Positions 1 to 9,158 of a stretch of DNA of 64,000 bases are shown here, one piece after another; the first letter of the stretch is position 1, and every line of letters begins with the position of its first letter. Where the stretch lies: contig NZ_WBVQ01000001.1 of assembly GCF_008933165.1 (NCBI RefSeq), forward strand, positions 1,426,001-1,490,000. Reading direction: 5' to 3'. Position numbers and translations under genes: made by a program. A model generated the notes under the pieces. That model saw only the letters and a list, made by a program, of their open reading frames with translations, made no database searches and was not told where the DNA came from. The stretch is from Phaeocystidibacter marisrubri (GTDB lineage: Bacteria > Bacteroidota > Bacteroidia > Flavobacteriales > Schleiferiaceae).

Positions 1-1027
1 CTGTTAATGCAAAGTTGCCCAGGAAAAACTCTGGTCCGCCTTGGTCGGTTGCTTTAATATGAATATAATAAGTCTGACCTGCAGCAAGATTTACCGAACC
101 TGAATAGGATGAATTCCAATTGGTACCGGATGTCACTACCGTTCCTTGTACGTTGTCATCTGTAGAAATGTACCAAGTGAATTCATTGTCAACCGTCATT
201 GTACCGGTAAGTGTACCTGGAGTTGCAGCGCCCACATTACTGGCTAAGTCATTGCAATCAAAAACAGATTTTGAAAGCGAATAGGTAGGATTTGGATCAC
301 AATTGTCACCAAATGCAGCCATGACATCAGCAGGAACAATCACTGCTTGTCCATTTGCGCCAAGAGAAACCGTAATGTCTTGTGGGGTGATCGCTGGACC
401 ACTGCCGTCTACAACCGTTAAAGTTGTTGTACAAGAAGATGTCCCCCCTTCGTCATCCGTAACATTCAAGGTGATGTTGTGAGTTCCAACACCAAATGGA
501 CCTGAGGGAGAAATGCTAATAGAAACACTACCACCATCAGGATCGTATGAGCTATTGTTGAATGCTTGAGCACTCACATTCACTTGACAATTCTGATCTG
601 CTGATACGGTTGCCGACACACAGTTAGCCACAGGAAGCACATTATTGGTACATGCACTATTGGGATCTGTGATAGTAATAGAGGTAGTACGGGAGAAACG
701 AAAAGATGACGACGGCCTTGTTAGAACACCTCCTGCATCCACAACCGTGTATTGTAACGAATAGGTACCACCAACATCGGAGCAATCAAAAGTGGTTTGA
801 CCGGTAATAAGTGCACCGGAATAAAATGAAAAAGGCCCACAATTATTAGGGTCCGTTGTCATCAAGTCATCAATAGTAACAGTGACTGTACCATTGGCAT
901 CTAAGGGTAAGTTGATCGCCGTTTCATGAGGCGTTACGCATTGCGCGTACGAATGCGAGCTCATAAAGAAAAGCAAGCCGACAAACACCGTCAGTGCCTT
1001 TCGAATAATTCGGGTAGAATTGCGCAT
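1..1027 (-). CDS. Secreted HYR/cadherin-like repeat protein, N-terminal part
   Basis: The frame is open from an ATG at 1027 to the window edge (about 342 codons), so the gene is cut at its C-terminus. It starts with MRNSTRIIRKALTVFVGLL and a hydrophobic stretch ending in SYAQC, a typical Sec signal peptide. The mature part has two or three beta-sandwich-like repeats rich in Thr, Ser, Asn and Asp with paired Cys, including the phrase VVDGSGPAITPQDITVSLG that is characteristic of HYR-like repeats in Bacteroidota exoproteins. Such proteins are usually large adhesins or surface layers exported by the type IX system, but the C-terminal sorting domain is outside the window, so that part is inference. 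It follows a two-component pair on the same strand but is separated from it by a terminator. Confidence 0.85.
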   Translation of the reverse strand, partial: MRNSTRIIRKALTVFVGLLFFMSSHSYAQCVTPHETAINLPLDANGTVTVTIDDLMTTDPNNCGPFSFYSGALITGQTTFDCSDVGGTYSLQYTVVDAGGVLTRPSSSFRFSRTTSITITDPNSACTNNVLPVANCVSATVSADQNCQVNVSAQAFNNSSYDPDGGSVSISISPSGPFGVGTHNITLNVTDDEGGTSSCTTTLTVVDGSGPAITPQDITVSLGANGQAVIVPADVMAAFGDNCDPNPTYSLSKSVFDCNDLASNVGAATPGTLTGTMTVDNEFTWYISTDDNVQGTVVTSGTNWNSSYSGSVNLAAGQTYYIHIKATDQGGPEFFLGNFALT

Positions 1028-1082
1028 AATAAAATAGGTTAGAGTGGTTGCTACATCAATAGACATCGATGAGTCTTTTTCG

Positions 1083-1118
1083 AAAAATCCTTCAGATAGA
1101 AACTCTATCTGAAGGATT
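1083..1118 (-). terminator. Rho-independent terminator after the LytTR regulator gene
   Basis: There is a perfect 15-bp inverted repeat (arms 1086-1100 and 1104-1118, 3-nt loop) between the regulator stop codon and the next leftward gene. On the minus strand it is followed by five T. It should separate the response-regulator transcript from the HYR-protein gene. Confidence 0.75.
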
Positions 1119-1290
1119 ACTGAGACCGGTTAGGTTAGTTTAGACCATCCAACTCATCTCAAAGAATGAGACATTTGGTTTCATAAAAGTAGACAGAGAA
1201 TGCCCGCCCCCTACACAACTGTTGTGAGCGGTAACAAAAATGTTGTTAGCGGTAAAAGTGAATGAAAATCGAGCAGATTCCTACGTAAAA

Positions 1291-2004
1291 CTACTTAGGG
1301 AATCGATCTTCAAGAATGTGCTTTATATCATCCCAATGACGTCTGGACACGGGGATTTCAACCTCCCCTACACTCAAACTCTTGGAAGACCACCCCGTAA
1401 CATGATTCAAGTTGACGGCATAAGATCGATGAGTTTGCAGGAAATTAGAATCCTCTAATTCCTCCAATAAAACCTTGAGTGAACTGCGCTTCAGCCAAGT
1501 CTTATCGGCTGTGTGAAGTTCCGTGTAGATATTCTCAGCCTTCACAAAGCGAATCTCATCCACATTCACTCGGGAATAGGCATTGCCCTTTCTTACAACA
1601 ATAGAAGGCATAGATTCAGCGTGCAAATCCATGGTGGTCATCTCAATGGCCACAAACAGATCCTTTTCTGTAAATGGTTTCACCACATAAGCTCCGGGAC
1701 GTACTGCTTTTGCTTTTTGTAAGGTAGAAGAATCGGAATACGACGTTAAAAAGAAGAATGGAATCTGCTTCTCATACAGCAATTTAGCAATGTGAATTCC
1801 CTCTTCTCCACTCTTGAGATTGACATCAAGCATAGCCAAGTCAAAGCCTCCCGTGTAAATCCACTCTTCAGCCTTGGCAGTTGAATTGGCAATTCCCACC
1901 GGAAAATGCCCCAAGTCTAACAGCATCCCTTTTATGGATTCTGCAACAATGCGCTCATCTTCAACAATGAGTATTCTGAGACTCTTAGCGTACATCATTC
2001 CCAT
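1291..2004 (-). CDS. LytTR-family response regulator
   Basis: 237 aa. Residues 8-125 form a receiver domain: acidic pair E15/D16, phosphoacceptor D60 (LAMLDVNL), switch Thr in FFFLTS and conserved Lys in VVKPF. The C-terminal 100 residues (from about 135, RKGNAYSRVNVDEIRFV) match the LytTR DNA-binding domain, with FLQTHRSYAVNLNHV near the end. Such proteins bind direct repeats as dimers and activate target promoters. The first 20 bases overlap the end of the upstream histidine kinase gene, so the two are translationally coupled and surely form a two-component pair. ATGs at 1998 and 1995 are alternative starts. The target is unknown; the adjacent HYR exoprotein is a candidate by proximity only. 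Confidence 0.93.
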   Translation of the reverse strand: MGMMYAKSLRILIVEDERIVAESIKGMLLDLGHFPVGIANSTAKAEEWIYTGGFDLAMLDVNLKSGEEGIHIAKLLYEKQIPFFFLTSYSDSSTLQKAKAVRPGAYVVKPFTEKDLFVAIEMTTMDLHAESMPSIVVRKGNAYSRVNVDEIRFVKAENIYTELHTADKTWLKRSSLKVLLEELEDSNFLQTHRSYAVNLNHVTGWSSKSLSVGEVEIPVSRRHWDDIKHILEDRFPK

Positions 2005-3865
2005 TATATCTAACTATAGATCTAGAGAGCTGGTTCTCATAGACGTATTCAAAAGAGGCTCCTATGTCTTCTGAAAGAATTTGAACTAAGGACATGCCGA
2101 GAGTTTTATTCGCTGCCAAATCAAAGGTTGAAGGTATCCCTGGGCCATCATCGGTAACAGAAACCCACCAATTTCCAACTTCATCCATACTTCCCTCAAT
2201 TCGAAGCACACCCTTTCTGTTCTCTTTGAAGGCATACTTGAGAGAGTTGGTTAGAAGTTCATTGATGATCATGGCCAGAGGTAAGGCCGACTCAATACTA
2301 AGTGTCATTTCTTCACAATCAACCACCCAATCAATTCTGAGTTTCTCATCCTCATAAACTGACAATAATCGCATTAAGAGGTCTTCAAAGTAGGATTGAA
2401 GTTGAATCTGAACGATGTCATCCGTTTGATACAACCCTTCGTGAATCACAGACATAGCCTGAATACGGTTTCTCGTCTCCATGAGTGCGCTCTTCGCCTC
2501 TTCCGATGCAAGCGATCTTTCTTGGAGATAGATAAGACCACTCAAATTGGCCAAGTTGTTCTTCACGCGATGATGGAGTTCGCGATAGATCATATCCTTC
2601 TGCTCCAAGGTCTTGGTTAACCTGTTATTGGTTCGTTCAATCTGTACCCCTTGCTCCGTGAGTTTTTTGAGGTTCTTCTTTTGTTGAAGGAAGAGGTAAA
2701 TAATGATAGCAATCAAGGTGATCAAGAGAATATTCATTCCGATGAATATCTTCTTCATCCTGGATTCTTTCGTTAAGAGCTGTGACGTTTGGAAACGTTG
2801 GTTTTCTGATTCAAGTAAAGCGTTTCGAGCGGAAACTGCACCTAATTTAGCGGACATTTCCGCGATGAGATTACTGTTGTTATCTCGATACTCCAGCATC
2901 TTTAAGTCGTGATACTTTCGGATGGCAAACAGTGCCGAATCGTAATCTCCTTGAGCTTCAAAAACTACCCCTCGAGAATCCCAAACATTTGCTTGAACAC
3001 TCACCCAATTGTGTCTCACCGCTGGACGAAGCATCTTCAACAAGCAATAATCTGCGCTGTCGTATTTCTCATCCAACAAATAGTACCTCGCCATGTTGTG
3101 CAACGCACTGGTCCGATCTACCAAATGTCCAAGCTGATCATTGAGTCGATAAGACTTGCGGAAATACTGCATCGGATCCAAGTAATACTTTCCATTTACT
3201 CGGTTGTTGTAATGAACATATCCATAGTCTAAGTTCGCTGCCGCACTGTGCCAAGGGAGGTTCAAACTATCACTCCAGCGAATGGCCTTCTGAAGGAGCT
3301 CATCCGACTTCTCGTATTCATGATTGCCCATTTCTAGAAGCACCGCGGCATACCGATGCCAAAATCGAATGCGGGTTTCTGGATTCATTTCTGGCTCCAA
3401 TTCCTGCAAGAGCGGTACGTAATTGAGAGCTTCATCGTATTGATGCGTTGCACGGAGTTGCTCCATGTATTCTACATACACTTTGCTCAACAATTGAGGA
3501 TCGCCTTCTTCTGTGGCAATAGAGAGCGCTTCGGAAAGCATATCGAGGGAAAAGACATATTGTCCTTTCGATCGATAGATTTTACAAAGTAATAGGTATC
3601 GGTAAACTTGTAGGCTAGGTGTAACTGTTGAGTCGTTTACCGCTGCACGTTTTAATATCCGCTCTGATAAGTCGAAATCTCCGATGAGATAATTCGCCAA
3701 AGACTTCAAATATCCATCCTCAAAATTAGACATAGAGGTATCTGCCACCCACTGCTGTGGATGGAAATAAACATCTAATTGTCTCTGATCAAATGACTCT
3801 TGCGCGTGAGTACTAAAGGATAGACTGAGACTTAATAACAGTGTGAAGGTCAGGTCAATTTTCAC
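1985..3865 (-). CDS. TPR-containing membrane sensor histidine kinase (HisKA_2 type)
   Basis: I take a GTG start at 3865, giving 626 aa that begin with a signal peptide (VKIDLTFTLLLSLSLSFS, then HAQ). An ATG at 3979 would add 38 residues in front of the signal and almost abut the divergent gene. The periplasmic half contains several tetratricopeptide repeats (about residues 50-340). A single membrane helix lies near residues 365-390, followed by a short coiled coil. The phosphoacceptor is His432 in ELHHRVKNN, the HisKA_2 signature, followed by a HATPase domain with N-box INELLTNSLKYAF and G-box DDGPGI. This architecture normally pairs with LytTR regulators, as here. The ligand is unknown. Confidence 0.9.
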   Translation of the reverse strand: MKIDLTFTLLLSLSLSFSTHAQESFDQRQLDVYFHPQQWVADTSMSNFEDGYLKSLANYLIGDFDLSERILKRAAVNDSTVTPSLQVYRYLLLCKIYRSKGQYVFSLDMLSEALSIATEEGDPQLLSKVYVEYMEQLRATHQYDEALNYVPLLQELEPEMNPETRIRFWHRYAAVLLEMGNHEYEKSDELLQKAIRWSDSLNLPWHSAAANLDYGYVHYNNRVNGKYYLDPMQYFRKSYRLNDQLGHLVDRTSALHNMARYYLLDEKYDSADYCLLKMLRPAVRHNWVSVQANVWDSRGVVFEAQGDYDSALFAIRKYHDLKMLEYRDNNSNLIAEMSAKLGAVSARNALLESENQRFQTSQLLTKESRMKKIFIGMNILLITLIAIIIYLFLQQKKNLKKLTEQGVQIERTNNRLTKTLEQKDMIYRELHHRVKNNLANLSGLIYLQERSLASEEAKSALMETRNRIQAMSVIHEGLYQTDDIVQIQLQSYFEDLLMRLLSVYEDEKLRIDWVVDCEEMTLSIESALPLAMIINELLTNSLKYAFKENRKGVLRIEGSMDEVGNWWVSVTDDGPGIPSTFDLAANKTLGMSLVQILSEDIGASFEYVYENQLSRSIVRYNGNDVR

Positions 3866-3999
3866 AAGGGGGAAAATACAACGAAGTTTTATTCTACACT
3901 CATCGTTCGTAATATTACTATTAACAATCTTCCGTGGACTTCTCCCCGTCTCGCTTTTCCTGATTATATTCGACAGCACGCTACGCCATACTTTACTAC

Positions 4000-5235
4000 A
4001 TGAATCGACTATTCATCACCGTCCTTTTCCTTGTAATTTCACCTCTTGCCTGGGCGCAAGTGAATGCCGACAGCCTTTTCCTAGTAGCAAAGCATCATGT
4101 AGAAATTGGCGAGTTCGGCGAGGCTCGCGAGATCTTGAAACCCGCTCTGGAAGCCTACCCGGATTATCACGACATTCGGGTGTATATAGGTAGAACTCAT
4201 GCCTGGGAAGGAGATTATTCAACCGCCCGTGCCTACTACGAAGCTACCCTTCAACGCGATTCAACATTTGGAGCTGCATGGGTGGCTTTGGGAGATATTG
4301 ACCTCTGGCAAAAGAACTATGAAACGGCCCTTTCCGATATGGAAACGGGACTGACTAGCGTTTCGGATTCCACCTCGAGAAATGAGATGAAAATCAGAAA
4401 GGCCAATGCCTTGTTTCAACTGCGAGAGTATCGCCACACTTTGGACGCCCTAGACGGCGCGTATGGCCCTAGAGCAGATCGACTCCGTCAAAGTACACTC
4501 CTTCGATTAGTGAATAACAGTGTTGACCTAACCGGTACTGCAGAATTCTTCAGCGACGTGTACGACAACATGTACTACACCACACTTCAAGCAGGGCAAA
4601 GCACTAAATACGGAGTGGGAATCATTCGCATCAATAGCGCTACACGATTTGGAGAAACAGGCATTCAAGGAGAAATCGATCTCTACCCAAGAATCACCGA
4701 CAACGTGTACGGATATCTCAATTACGGATATTCATCCAACGAAAATGTATTCCCTGAACATCGCTTTGGTGCAGAAATCTATTCTGCTGTTGGGAACCGA
4801 TTTGAAGCCTCACTTGGTATTCGAAACCTCTATTTTGGTCCGGATGCCTCCGTTACCATGTACACCGCATCACTTAGCTACTACTACAGCAAGTACTTTT
4901 TCAGCATTCGCCCTTTCCTCACACCCCAAGACAATGGTACCGATGTCAGCGTAGCTTTTCTCGCCCGCCGGTACCTGAAGAATGACAGTAGAAGCTGGTT
5001 GACAGTGAAGGCGAACATAGGCTTCTCGCCTGATGCACGACGAATTCAAGTGGGTGCTGGAGAAAGTGTTTCCATTCTTCAAACCACACAAATTGGTGCT
5101 GAATGGCAGCAGGCGTTGTCTACCAATTGGGTTGTAATTCTCGGGTTTAACTTCACCCAACAAGAATTGCCATTTGATCCGGGATCATTTGTTTCCATCT
5201 ACGCTCCAACTCTGGGAATCAAAAGGTTACTCTAA
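4000..5235 (+). CDS. YaiO-like TPR plus outer-membrane beta-barrel protein
   Basis: 411 aa. The signal peptide is MNRLFITVLFLVISPLAWAQ. Residues 24-170 are tetratricopeptide repeats (for example GEFGEAREILKPALEAYPD and GDYSTARAYYEATLQRDS), and residues 185-411 are alternating aromatic beta-strands typical of a 12- to 14-stranded outer-membrane barrel. This order matches the YaiO family of outer-membrane proteins, whose role is poorly known. It is transcribed divergently from the TPR kinase, with a shared upstream region of about 134 bp. The next gene follows after 25 bp. Confidence 0.8.
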   Translation: MNRLFITVLFLVISPLAWAQVNADSLFLVAKHHVEIGEFGEAREILKPALEAYPDYHDIRVYIGRTHAWEGDYSTARAYYEATLQRDSTFGAAWVALGDIDLWQKNYETALSDMETGLTSVSDSTSRNEMKIRKANALFQLREYRHTLDALDGAYGPRADRLRQSTLLRLVNNSVDLTGTAEFFSDVYDNMYYTTLQAGQSTKYGVGIIRINSATRFGETGIQGEIDLYPRITDNVYGYLNYGYSSNENVFPEHRFGAEIYSAVGNRFEASLGIRNLYFGPDASVTMYTASLSYYYSKYFFSIRPFLTPQDNGTDVSVAFLARRYLKNDSRSWLTVKANIGFSPDARRIQVGAGESVSILQTTQIGAEWQQALSTNWVVILGFNFTQQELPFDPGSFVSIYAPTLGIKRLL

Positions 5236-5260
5236 GCATCTTTTTCGCACCTTTGTAGGC

Positions 5261-6133
5261 ATGAATAATAATGCCGACATAAGTTCGAACGCCACACCCA
5301 GCTTTCAAATCCCCAAAGCCTATTTGAGGTATGTTTCGATCTTAGAGTTTTTCAGCTTTAAACTTGCCGCTGCAGAGATCACCAACCGATTCTTCACGCC
5401 AATTCCGTTTAAAACTCCAAAGAGAGAAATTCCATTCATCGAGCAATCGAAAGTGGAAGTTATTCCTGTTGGAAAACGACAAGCCACACTTCACACTTAC
5501 GGCAGTGGAAGTAAAACAGCTGTATTCATACACGGATGGTCGGGACGCGGGTCTCAAGCGTATGCTCTTGCCCCTGTTTTGGTGGAAGCTGGTTACAAGG
5601 TCGTAGCTGTAACCGCCCCTGCCCACGGTGACAATCCTGGAAAGAGAACGCACATGTTACAATTTGCCGACGCTTTAAAAGCCACAGGAGAACACATTGG
5701 ACAAATTGATGCGCTCCTTGCTCACAGCATCGGTGGAGCTGCTGCCTTTAATGCAGTGGCAACAGGTCTCGATGTAAAAGATTTAGTCATTCTAGGAGCT
5801 CCCTCTTCTATCCTAGATGTTATTGATGATTTCTGCACCCGACTTCAATTGGATGATCGATACAAGAAGTACATTGAGCACCACTTGGAAACCCATTTCT
5901 ACGAAGATGTAGAGGCGCTATCTCCACGAAGAAGAGCTGCGGAAATATCAGGAATTCGAGGACTCATTGTTCACGACAAACAAGACATTGATGTGGGATA
6001 CGAACAGGCAGAAGCGCTGCATCAAACATGGAGCGGCTCTAAGCTCTTACTCACTGAAGGATTGGGCCACAGGAGAATTTTAAGTGATGAAACGGTACTG
6101 AATACGGTTGTGGAGTTCCTTACTTCAAATTAA
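5261..6133 (+). CDS. Alpha/beta-hydrolase family protein
   Basis: 290 aa from the ATG at 5261 (MNNNADISSN). A longer frame begins at 5174 but would overlap the YaiO-like gene by 62 bp. A CACCTTTG box lies about 10 bp before the chosen start. The hydrolase core begins near residue 70: oxyanion-hole motif HGWSGRG, nucleophile elbow AHSIGG (Ser), and a C-terminal GLGHRRIL that supplies the catalytic His. The acid residue is probably in the VHDKQDID segment. The substrate cannot be assigned; Bacteroidota homologs are usually listed simply as alpha/beta hydrolases. No signal peptide is seen, so it is probably cytoplasmic. Confidence 0.82.
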   Translation: MNNNADISSNATPSFQIPKAYLRYVSILEFFSFKLAAAEITNRFFTPIPFKTPKREIPFIEQSKVEVIPVGKRQATLHTYGSGSKTAVFIHGWSGRGSQAYALAPVLVEAGYKVVAVTAPAHGDNPGKRTHMLQFADALKATGEHIGQIDALLAHSIGGAAAFNAVATGLDVKDLVILGAPSSILDVIDDFCTRLQLDDRYKKYIEHHLETHFYEDVEALSPRRRAAEISGIRGLIVHDKQDIDVGYEQAEALHQTWSGSKLLLTEGLGHRRILSDETVLNTVVEFLTSN

Positions 6134-6174
6134 TACCAAGGGACAGATTCCGCACCTTTACTACGGTCTCCCCT

Positions 6175-6540
6175 CTACTCTTCCGTTCCAAAAACCGACT
6201 TTCGATATACACTCCCCCAATTTGCCAGTTCATCAATCAAGGGCGAAAGCGTCTTCCCGTACTCGGTGATGGAGTATTGAACCGTTATCGGCTTGGTATT
6301 CATCACCGTTCTACTTACCAGGTTATTCATCTCTAAATCCTGAAGTTCCTTGGAAAGCATTTTGGTTCCGATACCGTCTATTTCACGCATCAGATCCATA
6401 AAGCCCAACGTGTTGCCTTCTATCAAGGTTCCCAGAATATGGAATTTCCATTTTCCAGATAGAAGACTCATGGCATCACTAATGGCCTGCATCCTGACGC
6501 GGCAGATGGGGGTTGCGTTTATACTCGCTTTCTTTTTCAT
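6175..6540 (-). CDS. HxlR-family winged-helix transcriptional regulator
   Basis: 121 aa from the ATG at 6540 (MKKKASINATPICRVR); an in-frame ATG at 6564 would add eight residues. It matches the HxlR family: a conserved N-terminal Cys (C16 here), then LLSGKWKFHILGTL, a wing region RTVMNTKPITVQYSITEYG, and a C-terminal dimerisation helix. Several HxlR proteins (HypR, QorR, YodB) sense thiol stress through that N-terminal Cys. The divergent neighbour encodes a CxxC lipoprotein and then MsrB, so a role in controlling envelope thiol repair is a reasonable inference. The shared 230-bp intergenic region would hold the operator. Confidence 0.88.
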   Translation of the reverse strand: MKKKASINATPICRVRMQAISDAMSLLSGKWKFHILGTLIEGNTLGFMDLMREIDGIGTKMLSKELQDLEMNNLVSRTVMNTKPITVQYSITEYGKTLSPLIDELANWGSVYRKSVFGTEE

Positions 6541-6771
6541 AGAAGTCGATTCTTTCCTTCCCACAAACGTACAAATAAACAGGTTGTAGTTTCTAAGAGG
6601 AAACCACTTTCCAAAGGGAAACCCATAGCATATACACAGTATCGGAATGCTAGATTTGTACGATTCCTAATCTAAAGTCAAACAGAAATCACAGTTCAAA
6701 AAAGGAGTCAAATTTCAACCGAGGAGGCAGAATTTGATAAGGCTTCTTGTACTGAAATAAGTGTTCAAAAA

Positions 6772-7770
6772 ATGAGATTACTTCAACTCCTTTCGCTGTT
6801 CATCCTATTGATCAACTCCGGTTGTCAAGCTCAAACACAAAACACTATGAATGAAAACAATCCGTTAATCTGTGATCCAGAGAGTGGAATTTGTGAAATG
6901 CCAATCAGCAATGATAGCTCCGCCGAAAGCAGTTCACTACAAGCCCAAACCAAACCGATTAAAATCATTTATTACACGGATCCCATTTGCTCTTCTTGTT
7001 GGGGCATCGAACCCCAATTGAGGAAGTTAAAATTGGAGTATGGAGACTATATCGACATTGAATACAGAATGGGAGGGCTATTGCCCGACTGGAGTTACAA
7101 CAGTGGCGGAATTAGCAAACCTTCTGATGTGGCCCATCATTGGGATGAAGTAAGTGTTTATTACGATATGCCCATTGACGGTGATCTTTGGCTGGAAGAC
7201 CCTTTGTCCTCTTCATACCCACCTTCCATCGCGTTTAAAGCCGCAGAAATGCAAGACGGTGAAAAAGCCCTCTTATTTCTTCGAGAAATACGTGAGATGG
7301 TTTTCCTCCAAAAAAAGAACATAACCCGATGGGAATTTCTAGAGCAAGCTGCGACAAGTGTCGGTCTTGATATTGCTCGATTCAAGGCAGACTACAGTGG
7401 AAGAGCGAAAGAACTCTTTGAAGAATATCTGAGATTGGGCAGAGAGTTAGGCGTTAGAGGTTTTCCAACCATGTTCTTTTCGGACACTCTTGGAAGTGTA
7501 GAAATGGTATATGGATCAAAACCCTATTCCGTCTTTGAAAACGCAATCCTAAAGTTGCTTCCCAACGCTTCCAAAACCGAGTATGATCCAACTTGGAATG
7601 CTGTCTTTTCAAAATATGAATCCTTGACTGCAAATGAATTTTCAGTACTCACTGGCACACCCCGAAACGAAGCAGAAGCGGAGCTAGACGATTTAGTGGA
7701 GAGTGGAGCTTTGGACAAATGGACCACGAAGAATGGTGCAATCTGGACGTTGAAAAGCGATCGTCATTGA
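6772..7770 (+). CDS. Lipoprotein with DsbA/FrnE-like thioredoxin fold and a C-terminal winged-helix-like tail
   Basis: 332 aa. The N-terminus is a lipoprotein signal (LLINSGC, lipid Cys18). The redox domain spans about residues 62-265, with active site C73-S-S-C76 after TDPI, the following WGIEPQL helix, and a cis-Pro in RGFPTMFF. This pattern is that of the DsbA/FrnE/SpxH group. The last 65 residues (YDPTWNAVFSKYESLT to IWTLK) read like a small winged-helix module and are not part of the usual fold. Two further Cys (C34 and C41) lie in the linker after the lipobox. As a lipoprotein it should act in the periplasm on protein thiols. msrB follows on the same strand after 160 bp, and HxlR is divergent. 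Confidence 0.82.
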   Translation: MRLLQLLSLFILLINSGCQAQTQNTMNENNPLICDPESGICEMPISNDSSAESSSLQAQTKPIKIIYYTDPICSSCWGIEPQLRKLKLEYGDYIDIEYRMGGLLPDWSYNSGGISKPSDVAHHWDEVSVYYDMPIDGDLWLEDPLSSSYPPSIAFKAAEMQDGEKALLFLREIREMVFLQKKNITRWEFLEQAATSVGLDIARFKADYSGRAKELFEEYLRLGRELGVRGFPTMFFSDTLGSVEMVYGSKPYSVFENAILKLLPNASKTEYDPTWNAVFSKYESLTANEFSVLTGTPRNEAEAELDDLVESGALDKWTTKNGAIWTLKSDRH

Positions 7771-7932
7771 CCCTTTGTATTGCAGAAGCACTCTGGTCAT
7801 CCTAAACTTCCTTTCGAGATTTGTGTTCTGTTATAAAACCAATCGCGGAAGATTCTCGTATAAATTAGGAATGCTGTGAGATGAAAGGAATGAACAATCT
7901 CGCCGTCTTACACGTCAACTAATACGAATAAT

Positions 7933-8463
7933 ATGAAACTGACACAGATATTGACTTTGGGAATGATGACTTTCTTTGTTGCCTGCAATGCGCAAGAGCA
8001 GAAATCGAATGGAGGTCATGCTTCTGCCACAACTTCAAATGAAATGGGATATAACGTAGAGAAAAGCGATAGCGCCTGGAGAGCCAGTTTAACGGATGCT
8101 CAGTACAGAGTTCTAAGAGAGAAAGGCACAGAGCGACCACATACTGGAGAGTACAATCTTCATTTTGAAAACGGAATTTACACCTGCGCAGGATGTGGCG
8201 CCGAGTTGTTCTCAAGCGAAGCCAAATTCGATTCGCACTGTGGTTGGCCGAGCTTCGACAAGGCTTTGAGCTCGAATACAGTCGTTGAAATTCCCGACAG
8301 TAGTCATGGTATGGTTCGCACCGAAATTGTTTGTGCTAACTGTGGAGGTCACTTGGGTCATGTTTTTGATGACGGTCCAACAGAAACCGGAATGCGATAC
8401 TGCATAAACTCCGTTTCCTTAGGCTTTGAAGAAGAAAGTTCTTCATCCTCTGAAGAAAAATAG
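7933..8463 (+). CDS. msrB: Lipoprotein-type peptide methionine (R)-S-oxide reductase
   Basis: 176 aa. A lipoprotein signal (MMTFFVACNAQ, Cys18) precedes the MsrB domain from about residue 49 (WRASLTDAQYRVLREKGTE). Zinc ligands are C85/C88 (CAGC) and C134/C137 (CANC). The catalytic Cys is C157 in RYCINS, and C103 in SHCGWPSF is the likely resolving Cys. The enzyme reduces R-methionine sulfoxide in oxidised proteins. Its lipid anchor places it on the periplasmic side, so it needs an electron donor there, and the adjacent DsbA-like lipoprotein is an obvious candidate by inference. The tail EEESSSSSEEK is acidic and probably disordered. A terminator follows. Confidence 0.95.
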   Translation: MKLTQILTLGMMTFFVACNAQEQKSNGGHASATTSNEMGYNVEKSDSAWRASLTDAQYRVLREKGTERPHTGEYNLHFENGIYTCAGCGAELFSSEAKFDSHCGWPSFDKALSSNTVVEIPDSSHGMVRTEIVCANCGGHLGHVFDDGPTETGMRYCINSVSLGFEEESSSSSEEK

Positions 8464-8472
8464 GAATACAAG

Positions 8473-8500
8473 AACGGCCACTACATAGTGGCCGTTTTCA
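8473..8500. terminator. Bidirectional terminator between msrB and the convergent lipid operon
   Basis: The stem is AACGGCCACTA paired with TAGTGGCCGTT (8473-8483 and 8486-8496) with a tiny loop, followed by T-rich DNA rightward. It lies between two converging genes. Confidence 0.75.
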
Positions 8501-8501
8501 T

Positions 8502-9158
8502 TTATGATCCCATCCAAATCACCAACAGAACGGAGAGCGGAATAGACAAGTTGTCCCATCCCTTCCGCGACACCGCTTCTGTAAGTGCTGAAATCAATGC
8601 AATAGCCAATACTGTGAAAATGGATTGAACCGACAGAGGTTCACTTTCCATCATCCAAATGATTCCGGTAATAAAAAAGGCCGACAGGCTGAAGGCAACA
8701 CTACCCGCAACCGTCTTCGTTTCACCAGCCACTGAAAACGGAATTAAAGGCCACCTTCTTCCCACCAGTGCCGCCACAGGATCACAAATAGCGAGAATGA
8801 GAATCGGTGCATAAAAATGTCCAAGATTCCCAGTTTCTGCGTACACCAGATATACGAGGTAAACCGCTACGGGATAGAGAACACTTCCATACGTGGTCCT
8901 TTCAACATTGTTGATTCCCTTCAAGAATTCAAAGCGAATACTCAATACCAAGAGTATCAAAAATGAACTACATAAAATCAACACCTCCCAATGATTGGTC
9001 AATACGACTGGAAAGACGAGCGTTAGAATTCCCGTTCCGATATGGCTAATTTTCCTCGTGATTTCGACAGCCACTTTTCCCTTAACATATAGCCATTCAG
9101 AAATGGCAAATAAGCTTAAAAAGGCAACCGACATTCCCAATAATACGAGCACATTCAT
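8502..9158 (-). CDS. Phytol/dolichol-kinase-like membrane protein (CTP-dependent lipid kinase family)
   Basis: 218 aa with about six to seven membrane helices. The motifs RKISHIGTGI near residue 36, TYGSVLYP near 89 and ILAICDPVAALVGRR near 123 are the signature blocks of the dolichol kinase/phytol kinase/Dgk1 family, which phosphorylates prenols or diacylglycerol with CTP. It is the last gene of a four-gene leftward operon, and its start overlaps the stop of the HMG-CoA reductase gene by 4 bp (ATGA). The neighbours suggest a prenol or lipid alcohol substrate. That is inference; a cytidylyltransferase-like activity is the main alternative. Confidence 0.75.
   Translation of the reverse strand: MNVLVLLGMSVAFLSLFAISEWLYVKGKVAVEITRKISHIGTGILTLVFPVVLTNHWEVLILCSSFLILLVLSIRFEFLKGINNVERTTYGSVLYPVAVYLVYLVYAETGNLGHFYAPILILAICDPVAALVGRRWPLIPFSVAGETKTVAGSVAFSLSAFFITGIIWMMESEPLSVQSIFTVLAIALISALTEAVSRKGWDNLSIPLSVLLVIWMGS

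Noticed and set aside
1240-1458. 72-codon plus-strand frame opposite the LytTR gene
   Set aside because: It is a shadow of the regulator gene and spans its terminal codons; no family resemblance.
3866-3979. ATG at 3979 as start of the TPR kinase
   Set aside because: It would place 38 unrelated residues before a clear signal peptide; the GTG at 3865 fits better, though this is not proven.
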